Shown: in pieces, positions 12,001-23,689 of the stretch
How the letters are laid out: the number at the start of each line of letters is the position of its first letter
Numbering within the stretch: position 1 is the stretch's first letter
Position numbers and translations under genes: made by a program
The notes under the pieces: model-generated
What the model was told of the DNA's origin: nothing
What the model saw: only the letters and a program-made list of their open reading frames with translations
The model's database searches: none
Assembly (NCBI RefSeq): GCF_047675955.1
Contig: NC_132904.1
Span: forward strand, 85,193,447-85,257,446
DNA length: 64,000 nt
Direction: 5' to 3'
From: Chlorocebus sabaeus
Lineage: Eukaryota > Chordata > Mammalia > Primates > Cercopithecidae

Positions 12001-12665
12001 TCCCACCTCTATTCTGCATTTCTTCAGTCAGAAGGCCAATGCCTGTTAATATTTGAAGAGATAAAATCTTAGGTGGTCTGACCTAATTCTGGGTGTGGTC
12101 AGTAAAGACTGACTGACAAAGACATGGGGATTATAGAAAATAATAGATAGTAAGAGAAACCTATTAGAATAGTTGGAATATCCATCCTGTCTTGATTTTG
12201 GTTCTAGGATAGCAGGCTTAATGTCCTTTGGTTTAATGTCTTGTGGCTCCAGGGATGCTTCCTCATCATACACATCCTTTAAAGAGGAGAAGCTGATAAA
12301 CATATTCATAAATAGATTGATTACGTTGTGTGTTACCTAATCTTTTGTTTCTCTCATCATATTATAGCCAGTTGGAGAAATGCAAAAATTGAGGCTATTG
12401 TATAAAATGTGCAACAACTTAGTAAGCAAAATGATCCGTTTCAACAGAGAAAACACTTTGAATGAGCTATTGTATCCACAGCTTTATATAACCTTTTCTG
12501 TTTTTTTATAAAGTTTCCTTTCTTAGGATGATCTTCCAGTTTTCATGCTATAAACCCGTCTTCCACTGAATTTGACTAATTCCTTCTGTTAAGCTTGTAA
12601 ACTTTCATCAGTGGGACTAGTGCTTAGAGTGCTTAGAGTTTTCTGTTACATGACTGTGCTAGGAT
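12001..12665. other. Intron with no recognised element
   Basis: AT-rich intronic sequence. No repeat ends or coding signal seen. Confidence 0.55.
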
Positions 12666-12674
12666 AACACTCAC

Positions 12675-12962
12675 ATTTTTTTTTTTCTTTTTTGAGACCA
12701 AGTCTCGCTCTGTCACCCAGGCTGGAGGCCAGTGGTGCAATCTCAGGTCACTACAAGCTCCACCTCTTGAGTTCATGCCATTCTCCTGCCTCAGCCTCCT
12801 GAGTAGCTGGTACTACAGGCGCCTGCCACCACGACCAGTTAATTTTTTGTATTTTTAGTAGAGACGGGGTTTCACCATGGTCTCGATCTCCTGACCTTGT
12901 GATCCGCCTGTCTCGGCCTCCCAAAGTGCTGGGATTATAGGTGTGAGCCACCACGCCTGGCC
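12675..12962 (-). mobile_element. Full-length AluY-like element, CpG-decayed
   Basis: Minus-strand Alu with a 9-bp target duplication AACACTCAC at 12666-12674 and 12963-12971. It lacks about 12 bases next to the TTTCACCATGGTCTCGATC segment and has lost several CpGs, so it is older than the copies at 4.9, 20.9 and 46.2 kb. Confidence 0.92.
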
Positions 12963-13505
12963 AACACTCACCTTTTCAAAAATATTTCTCTTCTTAATTG
13001 CCTCTTTTATGAAGGCCAAACAGCCTTTGAGAGCAAAATCAAGGTGATTGCACAGTGCTAAGTGCCATATTAAATCAGTAATTTTTTATTGAACACCTAT
13101 TAAATTCTAAGCAATAAGGCAGGCTTCAAGATGATATCAATGAATATAAATCTCACCTCCCAGTTTGTTTTATTTCCTTTTATATCATAACAGGTCACTA
13201 GGGACTTCATAATTTCAAATCTATATTTTCCTCATACTTTCCTCAAACTTCCTGCATTATTTAACATTACTGATTCATTTAGCAAAATCTAACAAGTAAC
13301 GTTGCACTTGCTAAGTTCTCTACAGAGTGCTGCATATAAGGAATAAAGAGAAGAAAAATTATCATTCCCTTCAACCTTAGAGTCAGGCAAATGAAAAAAA
13401 TTACTTGAATGATAACTATGCTAATGTATATAGTGTTTTTTTCCTGCCAAGCATTGTCCTAAGCAATATATGCTTATGTTTATATTCTGCTAAGTATTAT
13501 ATATA

Positions 13506-14169
13506 CAGTTGGCCCTCCATATCCCTGGGTTCCACATGTGTGGAATTAATCAACTCAGATAAAAAAAAAATGGATGGTTGTATCTGTACTGAACATGTAC
13601 AAACTTTTTTTCTCTTGTCATTATTCCTAAACAATAGAGTACAGCAATTATTCACATAGCATTTTCTTTTCTTATTTCTTTTTTTTTTAAAGATGGAATC
13701 TTGCTTTGTTGCCCAGGCTGGAATGCAATGGCATGATCTCGGCTCACTGCAACTTCTGCCTCCCGGGTTCAAGCAATTCTCCTGCCTCAGGCTCCTCTGA
13801 AGCTGGGACTACAGGTGCACACCACCATGCCCGGCTAATTTTTGTATTTTTATTTGTGACGGGGTTTCATCATGTTGGCCAGGCTGGTCTCAAACTCCTG
13901 ACCTCAGGTGATCCACCTTCCTCGGCCTCCCAAAGTGCTGGGATTACAGGTGTGAGCCACAACGTCCAGCCTCACATAGCATTTTCATTGTATTAGGTAT
14001 TATAAGTAATGTAGGGATTATTTAAAGTATACAAGAGTATGTATGTAGGCTAAATGCAAATACTATATGATAATGATTTGAGCTATTATAAAAGTGACTT
14101 GAGCATCCACAAATTTTAGATTCCACAGAGGGTCTTGGAATCAATCCCACAGATGCTAAGGAAAGACTA
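13506..14169. mobile_element. MER2 MITE interrupted by an Alu
   Basis: CAGTTGGCCCTCCATATCCC at the left and GGTCTTGGAATCAATCCC near the right end. The two halves (13506-13666 and about 13987-14169) join into one MER2 once the Alu is removed. The right terminus is degenerate. Confidence 0.88.
13667..13971 (-). mobile_element. AluS inserted in MER2
   Basis: Minus-strand Alu with a 15-bp perfect target duplication TCACATAGCATTTTC at 13652-13666 and 13972-13986. AluS-type diagnostic sites (AACTCCTGACCTCAGGTGATCC, in segments). Confidence 0.93.
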
Positions 14170-14397
14170 TATGTATGAAATTGAAGTACATAATTTTACA
14201 TATTCACATTCCACATGAGGAAACTGTAGCTTGAAAAGCAGCAAATTGCCCAGGGTCACACAAGATTTAAACCCACTCTGTCTAAATCTAGACATTAAAA
14301 CTGAACTAGAACAATGTATGAAATGTGATCTTTAATACAAATCTATGTCCAAAGTTATATACATTAAAATGTAGATAGAAGAGCTAATTTAATTTCT

Positions 14398-14416
14398 ACA
14401 CACACACACACACACC
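14398..14416. repeat. (CA)9 microsatellite
   Basis: Nine uninterrupted CA units. Confidence 0.9.
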
Positions 14417-14419
14417 CCT

Positions 14420-15437
14420 CTTGGACTTTCTTTCTTTTTTTCCCTTCTACTTGAATTGTCAAATAGAGAACTGCCTTAAACCATTAAATTAATATTCTGA
14501 TAAAATGTCTCTCTCTGTATTGTTCAGTGCTCTGTTATTGTTAGTAAGAGTCTCTCTAATAACATGGAAAAGACCGATTAGAAGATGCTTAAGAGACCTT
14601 GATTTCTGTACATAAACACAGAATGGACTCATTTTTATTCACATTTCACTTTGAGGCAACATGTTTTTCCTTGACAAAATATCCCCATGACACTCAGGGA
14701 AACCAAGTCTATTGTGAACTTCTCACATTTATTTAATATGGTTTCCAAATAAAACTTATAACTATAGAAGAAGAGTAAATAATCAAAAATTATACTGGGA
14801 TTCAGATTAAATTTTAGAAATAATCATTGTACAAGAGGCGAAACAAAAGTCAAAACCTAAGTTCCTGAAAAATTTAGGTATCATATGCCCAATAACTAAT
14901 CCAAGTAGACTTAAATTTTAAGTCACATAATAGAAACTCAATAGCTACTTCCACATTTGCCTGTGATAGATTAGGCAAACCCTCCTCTGAAAACAACTAG
15001 AAAAGCTGAATAATTTGAATAATTTTTTTAAAAATTTGTTTAAGTGGTCAGAAAGCTGTCTAGTCAGCCAGTACTGAGGGGACCATGATCCTGGAGAGAA
15101 AAAAAAAATGGACCGAGGAAAGACTTTCCCTTTGAAGTATGTGACAATTCATTGAAGTTGAACTCATTGATAAGAAGCTAAGAAGTTGGGACAAAAGCGC
15201 TAGGTGAGCTCTGAACATTTTTGAGTTCTGGGCTAATATGACATTTAAAATCTTATCAGTGAATATCTGGGAGGGAAGAGAAGCACAGATATCTGAAGCA
15301 GATACTATTTTCTCCCTTGAACCCTTTGCTAATTTGTAGGCATTTGCTGAAAAGCTCAGAAGTGGCTACGATATTGGAAAGATGAGAAGAGCTTTAGGCA
15401 GTCATACTGAACTGAAGAAAAAAGAATTGCACTTGTC
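14420..15437. other. Intron with no recognised element
   Basis: About 1 kb with no repeat, coding or RNA signal that I can name. Confidence 0.55.
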
Positions 15438-15868
15438 CATTAGTCCATTTCCTGTTGTTTATAAGAGAATGCCCCCAACTGGGTAATTTATAAAGAAAAC
15501 AGGTTTATTCTACTTTTATTTGGCAGGCTATGAAGTTCAAGGGCATGCCTCTGGCTTCTGGTGAGGGCTTTTGTGCTGTATCACAACAAGGTGGAAAAGG
15601 AAGTGGAATACATGCAAAGAGGGGAAACTTGAGAGGTGTTCTCACTTTATAATCACTCACTCTTCCCGGAACTAATCCATTCCCATGAGAACCAATCCAG
15701 TCTCTCAAGAGTGAGAACTCACTCACGATGAGAGAGGAGCAACAAGCCATCGATGAGGGATCTGCCCACATAACCCAAACATCTCCCACTAGGCCCCACC
15801 TAACACCACCACAGTGGGGATCAAATTTCAGCCTGAGTTTTATTGAGAGCAAACAAACCATTGCATAT
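15438..15868 (-). mobile_element. MaLR solo LTR (MST/MLT1A-like), reversed
   Basis: Plus strand reads TTAGTCCATTTCCTGTTG, ACTGGGTAATTTATAAAG, AGAACTCACTCACGATGAG, CATCTCCCACTAGGCCCCAC: the reverse complement of a MaLR LTR. A 131-codon frame on the minus strand (15505-15900) lies mostly in this LTR and has no protein family signature. Confidence 0.85.
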
Positions 15869-16851
15869 AGAAACCACTTTGAGTTTTTATTTGGGATCAT
15901 TAGAGGCTATATTTTAGTTGTAAAGACGAACTGGAAAGTGACGGGCTCCAACAAAAATGGAAACTGCTTCAAATACTCTCACTATCAAGCTGGCTTAAAA
16001 TGGTCTTCCTCTCTTCTAACTGCTATAAAAAAGCAACAGCAAATTCTCTCTGGATGTACATACAACCAGATGTAGCCTTAGATTACCTCTACAATTTTTA
16101 TACATGTTTGTCTATCATTTCAGTAGTAAATGGACAGGCATATAAAGCATTAAAGAAAAAGAATGAAATGATTGAAAACCAGGAAAAACAGTCAATGAAA
16201 TCAATCCCATCCCAATCATTAGAATCAATAGAGTGAATTTAAATACAAATATGAATAATATATTTAAGAGAATAGATGAAAAGTCAGAGAATTAAGTTGA
16301 AAGCAGTAATTTAAAATAAAGAGAAATTTAAGAATCTAAACATTTAAAAATTTAAATTAAGAACTCAATGGATGTGTCAGCTTCAGCAGAATAAACACAA
16401 CCAAAATGAAGTTTAGAAATCTTAAAGGAATAGAAAATATCCAGACTGAAACATGGAAAAACACAATTTTTGAATATAGAAAAGTATAAAATATGATGAA
16501 AATATCTAATTCAGATAGTTAGTTTTCCAGGGGGAGAAGAGAAAAAGAGAATAGAGTAGAAATCATATTTGAAGAGATAATGATGGAGTATTTGCAAAAC
16601 CAAATGTGCAACCAGTATGAAACACACTGAAACACAGATTAATAAGTATGATGACTCCAAGCAAAATGAATATGAAGTAATTCACACCCAGGCTTATCAT
16701 AGTAAAGCTGCTAAAAATTAAAGGCAAAGTTATTGAAAGTAAAATACAAGAAGTGAGAAAAGGAAGCACATTAAACCCCCCAAAAGCTAGAGGTCATGGA
16801 AAAATAAAAATTTATAGAGAATTGCTTAAAAAAAGTATAGTAGAAAAAAAA

Positions 16852-17180
16852 GGCTGGGCATGGTGACTCACACCTGTAATCCCAGCACTTTGGGAGGCCG
16901 ATGAAGGCAGATCACAAGATCAGGAGTTCAAGACTAGCCTGGCCAATACGGTGAAACCCCGTCTGCACTAAAAAAACCCACAAAATTAGCTGGATGTGGT
17001 GGCAGGCGCCTATAGTTCCAGCTTCTCGGGAAGCTGAGGCAGGAAAATCACTTGAACCTGGAAGGCAGAGGCTGCAGTGAGCCGAGATTGTGCTACTGCA
17101 CTCCAGCCTGGGTGACAGAGGGAGACTGTATGTTAAAAAAAAATAATAAAATTTAAAAAAAGAAAAAGAAAAAGAAAGAA
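16852..17180 (+). mobile_element. AluS inserted in L1
   Basis: GGCTGGGCATGGTGACTCAC head, full two-arm structure, A-rich tail with AAAGAAAAAGAAAAAGAAAG degeneration. No clean target duplication, so ends are by homology. Confidence 0.9.
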
Positions 17181-17478
17181 ATGTTAAAGTCAAGATTGAT
17201 TCTTTGGAAAGACTAATAAAACTGATGAACATTTATGAACACTTGGCAACAATAATAAAAAAATGAGAAATGCACAAGTTATATACTAAAAAGTAATTGT
17301 AAATGGGCAGCCAAAAAGAATATTGTGAAATATATTATGGAAATAAATTTGAAAATTTAGATAAAATAGATAAATCCCTACATAAGTATTAACTTATGAA
17401 ACAGAAACAAACATAATATAAAAACAGAATAATTTTATTTCTCTTAAATCAATGGAAGTTTATTTAAAACATCCCCAG

Positions 17479-17479
<1 letters not shown>

Positions 17480-17527
<48 letters not shown>
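17480..17527. repeat. (AC)23-24 microsatellite
   Basis: About 48 bases of uninterrupted AC. Its length and purity make length polymorphism likely. Confidence 0.97.
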
Positions 17528-17531
<4 letters not shown>

Positions 17532-17816
17532 CTGGCCCACCAACTTCACTAACAAATTATTCTACACCTTTGGACGAGAAATAACACCAATACTCAACAA
17601 TATTTTTCAGGAAAAAGCAAAGAGGAAAACTTCATTTTATAAGTCCAGAAAAACAGTAATATCTAAATATTAAAATTATTTCAAAAGAAAGACAAAATGT
17701 AGGCCAAACTCTTATAAATATCAGTGAAAAATCTCACATACCATATTAGGAAAGTGTGTCTAGCAATGTATAGAAATGCTAATACTCATTCAAATTTGGT
17801 ATACCCCAGGAATAAA

Positions 17817-18412
17817 AAATTATTATTGTTATTATTGTGGTAAAAACAGGTAACAAGAGGTCTGTCTTAATAAATTTTTCACTGTACAGTACAATATTGT
17901 TAACTATAAGCACAGTATTGCACAGCAGATCATTAGAACTTATTCATCTTGTAGAACTGAAACTTCATATTTCTTGAATAGCAGCTCCCCATTTCCCTTA
18001 TCCTCCCAGCCCCTGGCAACCACAATTCAGTTTATGCTTTTATCAATTTCACTATTTTAGTCATATCTTATAAGTTGAATCATGAAGTATTTGTTTGCCT
18101 GTGACTGACAGACATTATGCTGTTTCACTTAGCATAGTGTTCTCACAGTTTATCCATAGCAAAATGGTGCAACCACTATGGAAAACAATATGTAGCTTCC
18201 TCAAAATATTAAAAATTGAATTACCATATGATCCAATAATCCTATTTCTGGGTATTCATCCAAAATAATGAAAATCAGGATTTTGAAGAGATATATACAC
18301 CCTCATGTTCATTGCAGCATTGTTCACAACAATCAAGATGTAGATACACCCTAAATGTTTATTAGTGGATGAATGGATAAAGAAAATGTGGCATATACAT
18401 ATAAATTTATTT
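17817..18412 (-). mobile_element. 5'-inverted (twin-primed) L1 3' fragment
   Basis: 17830-18163 is L1 3' UTR in antisense, with its A-rich tail appearing as ATTATTATTGTTATTATT at 17817-17842. Immediately after it, 18164-18412 is the upstream ORF2 end in sense (CTATGGAAAACAATATG, ACCATATGATCCAATAATCC, GATGAATGGATAAAG). Seen from the minus strand this is an L1 whose 5' part is inverted relative to its 3' part. Confidence 0.65.
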
Positions 18413-20203
18413 TAATTTTCTAAAGCTGGTCAGCTTAATTTACCACATTAACAACATAATGCAGTCAATAAATTAAAGAAAACGTGACAAATTCAACGTC
18501 ATTCTGATAAAATGTCCTTAGCAACCTAACTAAAAAAGATAACTTCCTTAATCTGTGCCAGTCTTTACAGTGAAGATAACACAACAGTAAAATGTTGAAA
18601 TGTTTCTTCCTGATATCCAGCATAAGTGAAAGATGTCTTCACTCACTACTTTTTCCTAATATTTTATTGAATGTTCCAGCAAGTTCAATAAGGAAAGAAA
18701 ATAAATAAAAAAGGAGTAAACTGTCATTAGTCAAGAATAATGCAATTATTTACCTAGAAGATCTGAAATAATCTGTAGATATGCTACAGATACACTATTA
18801 CAAATAACAAAGGAATTTAGAATATTTGATGTGTACTAGTTTGGCATATATAAATACATTTAATTTCTGTATATCCAAAACAAATACAAATTAAAAATTT
18901 AAATATACTACTTAAAGAACACTTAATACAAAGAAATAAACCTAAATAATATGTGCAAGTTCTATTCATGTATGTAAGATAAATTATGGGAGATTTTACT
19001 TGATAAAGAGTTATACTGTATTCATAAATTGCATGAATGAATAATGTACAGTTAATTCTCTTAAAGTTGATCATAGATGGATTGTAATCTCAATCAATAT
19101 TCCAGTGAGTTTTCCTTGGTGGGGTTTAGGTGGAGAGGGTATTTATAAGTAGATTCTAAAATTTGTAGGGAAATGTAAAAGTTCAAAAATAGCCATGATA
19201 ACCTTAATAAAGAACAAAGTTTATTTGAAAAAATATACTATTAGGTATTAGGGTTTTAGAAACTTCTACATAATTTGTAGAAATAGTTAAGTAGACCAAT
19301 AGAACAGAGTCCCACATGCATAGAGAGACTTAATTTCTAACAAAGGCAACACTGCAAAGAAGTAGGAAAAAATGTTCTAATAAAAAAGATTCTAGGTGAA
19401 TCATATGTCTTTATGAAAAAAGAGTCTTGATACTTAATCCACACCATTTACAAAAATCAAAATTCAAGGTAGATTGTGGACCTAAATAGGAATGATAAAA
19501 TAATAAATCTTCTAGATAATAACAAAAGGAGATATTTTCATCATAGGATAGGAAAGATTTCTCAACAAGGGCATAGAAAGAACTATTAAAGTCAAAATTG
19601 TTAAAGGTATCCATAATATGACTAACAGTTTATTTTCATCGAAAGACACCACTAATTGAGTAAAAAGGTAGGCCACAAATTAGGGGATCTTGTAGTGTGT
19701 GTGTGTTGTGTATACAGATGACAGATACCAAAATGATAGTTAGATAGGCAAAAAGATAGTCTGAAAAGGACTCATATTTAAAGTATATAAATAATTTCTA
19801 TAATTTAATGTAAAAATAGAAAATCCTATAGAAAAGTAAGTGGTCAGGAAGCTTGAACACTTCACACCTCACAAAATAGGATTTGAAATGACCAGTGAAT
19901 GTTTTTAAAGTGGTTAACTTTAATCATTAGGAGAATACAAGCTATGAATAGCACTACTCACAGAACAGAATGGCAAAAAGTTAAAAACGATAGAATAGTG
20001 CAGTATAAAATGAAAAGCAACTGCAATTCTCAATCACTGATTTTAAGAGTATAGGTTGGTACAACTGCATTGGAAAACTATTTGGCATATCTACTACAAC
20101 TGAATATAAGCATACAATATAACCCAGTAATTCTGGCCCTAATTATATTCCTAACAGAAATGCTATTAAATACACACCAAAATGCATACAGAAGAACGTT
20201 CAC

Positions 20204-20667
20204 TGGCAGAGCAGGAGCACTGCCATCTTGGACAAGCCCCTCATTCTAAAGTTCGCCTTAATAAAAAGCCATCTAAATCCAAAGAGCATCAACTTAATGG
20301 CTAAGGTCAGCATGACCATAAACCACAGATAACGTCTCCAACAAGACACATTACAAAATCCTCCTGAAGCAGAGACATGCTAGACCCTAGATAACCCCCC
20401 TCCAGGCCAGAAAGATGTCTGCCCCAAGATAACCTCTTCTCCTCCCAGAAAGATTCCAACCTTGCCATAAACTTCCCCACACACATAAACATTCCAAGCT
20501 TGCAGTAAGTCCGCTCACCCTAAAACCAATATACACTCTTAGTCTGTAAGAGAAAGTGCTCCTGACCGAAATTGGCTAGGAGCACCTCTCAGGTTTTGTC
20601 TAAAGTAAACCTGTCTTTAACTGCCAGCTGTGTTTAGTGTTTCTTTCCTCTTTCTTCAGCTCTTACA
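20204..20667 (+). mobile_element. Solo retroviral LTR with 5-bp target duplication (family not identified)
   Basis: A 464-bp block starting TGGCAG and ending TTACA, flanked by TTCAC at 20199-20203 and 20668-20672. It splits the L1 phrase ...GTTCAC|AGTAGCACTATTTG, so its borders are exact. An AATAAA lies near 20260 and an AGTAAA near 20607. It is GC-richer than its surroundings. TG...CA ends, size and TSD show a solo LTR; a class I ERV is my guess. Confidence 0.82.
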
Positions 20668-20860
20668 TTCACAGTAGCACTATTTGAAATAGTCTCATAT
20701 TAATAACAACCAAAATGTTCATTGCCAGTGGAAAGGATAATGAATTGCAGTTTATTTATACAATACAGTAGTAGACAGCAATGAAAATGAACAAACTACT
20801 GTTACATGAAGGAAAATGAATAATATAATAAATATAATACCAAGTTAAAGAAAATATATG

Positions 20861-20987
20861 GGCCGGGCGTGGTGGTTCAAGCCTGTAATCCCAGCACTTT
20901 GGGAGGCCAAGACGGGTGGATCACGAGGTCAGGAGATCGAGATCATCCTGGCGAACACAGTGAAACCCCATCTCTACTAAAAAACTA

Positions 20988-21020
<33 letters not shown>

Positions 21021-21189
21021 AGCCGGGCGAGGTGGAGGGCGCCTGTGGTCCCAGCTACTCGGGAGGCTGAGGCAGGAGAATGGCGTAAACCCGGGAGGCG
21101 GAGCTTGCAGTGAGCTGAGATCCGGCCACTACACTCCAGCCTGGGCAACAGAGCGAGACTCCGTCTCAAAAAAAAAGAAAAGAAAAAAA
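20861..21189 (+). mobile_element. Young AluYR-type element with a 30-A internal linker
   Basis: GGCCGGGCGTGGTGG head; GAGATCCGGCCACT variant of Old World monkey AluY. Perfect 14-bp target duplication AAAGAAAATATATG at 20847-20860 and 21190-21203. The A-rich linker between arms has grown to about 30 A. Confidence 0.96.
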
Positions 21190-21510
21190 AAAGAAAATAT
21201 ATGGAAAGGAGAAGATTATACATATTCCACTTACATAAAATTTTGAATACAATAACCCAGAATATTAGAAGTTAAAACATTGGTTCCTTTTGAAGAGTGT
21301 GTTAGACTTGGAATGAGCAAGTTGGAATGTTGGGACCTTGCTCACTGTGGAGCAATGGTAAAATTTTATTTCTGGATCTGGTTAGTGTTTAAATGAGCTT
21401 GTTAACTTCATGCAAATTCAATGTACTACACATTCATGGTTTCTGTGCTCTTTTGATTGTATATTATAATGTGTTAAATATTTTTATTTAAACAAGAAAC
21501 TTAAAACTGA

Positions 21511-22339
21511 TTAGTCAAGAAATTTATAATGCCGATTTGTAAAATTTCAGCAGCAAATTCTGCGTAAAGGAGATTCATCATTAATTCATTTCATTCTTAG
21601 GAGTCTTAAAATGCTCAGGCATCTTTAAGAATATCTTGGAGTCCTTGGCCACCACTTTTTAAAAAATCCAGTGATATCATAATAAAACTGATTATAGCTA
21701 ACATGAAGTTGCATTACCCATATTTAGACTTAAATATTGAAATTTATAATTCTTATAAAATCCTTTTGGAATCTGAAAATAGTGGACCAAATTAGTACAG
21801 TCCAAGTACATCAACATTTATTAAGCATCTACTATGTTCCAAGCCTAAGTCAAATTTGATGACAAACATATCTGTCCTAAATCAAGCTTATACTCTGGAG
21901 GACGACTGGAAGAAAGAAAGACTTGAAGAAGGAAAGACTACAGAAAAGTATAATTTAAATACAGTTGAATAATATATATAACAAAGACCTATACAAAATG
22001 AGACATGAAAAATTGGGCCCATGTCTTGAGGAAAAGTTATTTTATTTTTTATAAGTTGATATCTGGTCTCAAATCTAAAGTGTCAAAGAGTTGACAATTG
22101 GTGAAATGTACAAAAGTAAGGATAATTTTGAGAAAACTCTCTTGTTGAATACAGCAGAAATATTTTTACTCAAATCTGATTGGAGCAAACACTATGGTCC
22201 AGGAAACAAATGTTTGAAGTGAAATATAAAATTCTAGGCCGTATTTATATAATACATAATTACAGCAATAATAAAAAGACATTGCTGATAACTGGAAAAA
22301 CTGAAAGGTACTAAAAAGTAAAATGGACATGATTGAGAC
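21511..22339. other. Intron with weak L2 traces
   Basis: 21805-21960 resembles antisense L2 (CATTTATTAAGCATCTACTA). The rest is unassigned. Confidence 0.45.
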
Positions 22340-23665
22340 AGAATAAATCAATCAGCAAATATGTATTAAGTGCCTGTTATATATGAAGCAGTTTATTATA
22401 TGCTGAGAATACAGTGGTAATCAAGACAGAGAAGTTACTGTATTGAGTCTTGAAGTTTTTTCAAAATTGTCAGATATAAAAATGGAGATGGCATTTGCAG
22501 CACTGCAAATATCATGAACAAAAGCAAAGAGGCCTGTATCCACATTTGTTTTTATGTAGGGAAAATTCCAGCCACTTAATTTTCACAGAAATTTAAAATA
22601 TGAACATGACACAGTCTAATTTATACTATTTTTAGAGATGACTCTTCTTTGCAAATGAATTTAAAGCTTTTCCATTTTCAAGTACTTATTAGGAGGCCAT
22701 TGCCATAAGTCAGGTGAGAAGTGATGATCTGAAACAAGGAAGTGATTATAGGATGGAAAATTAGGAACTGAAGTAAGAAATACTGTATTTATGAGGCCAA
22801 AGAGGCAGGGTTTTGTGAATAATATTCTATGGAGTATGAGGAAGGAAAACAAATCTAGAATGACACTGAATTCTCTGATTTGAGTGATTAGTACCATTTA
22901 CTAAAGACAAATATGTTTCTCGGGGAAGTTTAGTTTTAAATATGTTAACTTTGAAATGCTTGTGAAACAATCAGGTGAATATGTCGCAAATGCAGTTACA
23001 CATATAATACGAAATGAACAGAAGTCTGACCAGAGATATTTAATTCAGATATTATCAATAAATCTATATTTGGTAGAACTGGTAAAGGGAATGTGATCAC
23101 CCAATGGGGATGCTGCATGTTACGAGCAATTGAGAAATTCATTTATTATACTTTTTTAGTCTGTCAAAATTTCTTTTCTAGTTTGTATTGCCCCCAAATG
23201 GTTTAAATGTACTGGCTGTTCATACTTGAATGTCCATTTAGAGCATAAGTCATATCTCAGAGACAGAAAGAGACAAAAATCTATTTAGGGAGATGTGTTG
23301 AGTAGAAAACATGAACCCAGGCTATGAGAGAAGCGTAGAGAAATGGGCAGTGCCAAATGGTTCATAGTTCAGTATCTGTAATTTTAGACCGGGGATGCGA
23401 CACTATTTGGGGGAAAGAAAATACTGTAGAGTATAATTACCAAGCATTTCTGTTGTAGGTTGTGTTTGGAACAAGCAGATGTGAGGGTGAAGCTTAGACC
23501 TATATATAGAGAAGCACTGAGAGGATTCAGACAAGTACGAGGGAAGAATCAACACATCTCATTTGTAGGTTGGATCTAAGAAATGTCAGAGTAAAGTGAA
23601 GAACCACTCAGGGTTGTATTTGGGTGTGAGAGGGAATGTTGGGAGTCACTGACCTTTGCTGCATT
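22340..23665 (-). repeat. L2 LINE 3' half, antisense
   Basis: Long antisense L2, with recognisable landmarks: AAGTGCCTGTTATATATGAAG, TATTAGGAGGCCATTGCCAT, AAATATGTTAACTTTGAAAT. All are diverged from consensus by roughly a quarter. Confidence 0.65.
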
Positions 23666-23689
23666 TGAGATGGTTGACTACTTTCTCCT

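Larger units (their letters stand above)
16100..21510 (+). mobile_element. Old L1 (L1M-type) heavily fragmented and interrupted
   Basis: Plus-strand L1 remains in order. The ORF1/HAL1-like part is at 16130-16800 (ATATTTGAAGAGATAATGATGG). The ORF2 start-to-middle follows at 17170-17820 (TTGATTCTTTGGAAAGACTAAT) and the ORF2 3' half at 18420-20203. The 3' end and UTR lie at 20673-20860 and 21204-21510. All frames are closed by stops. It serves as a landing site for an AluS, an inverted L1, a solo LTR and a young Alu. Confidence 0.75.

Noticed and set aside
15505..15900. 131-codon minus-strand frame
   Set aside because: Mostly covered by a reversed MaLR LTR; no homology and no codon bias.
20869..21246. 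125-codon frame with a lysine run
   Set aside because: Translated Alu; the lysines come from the A-rich linker.
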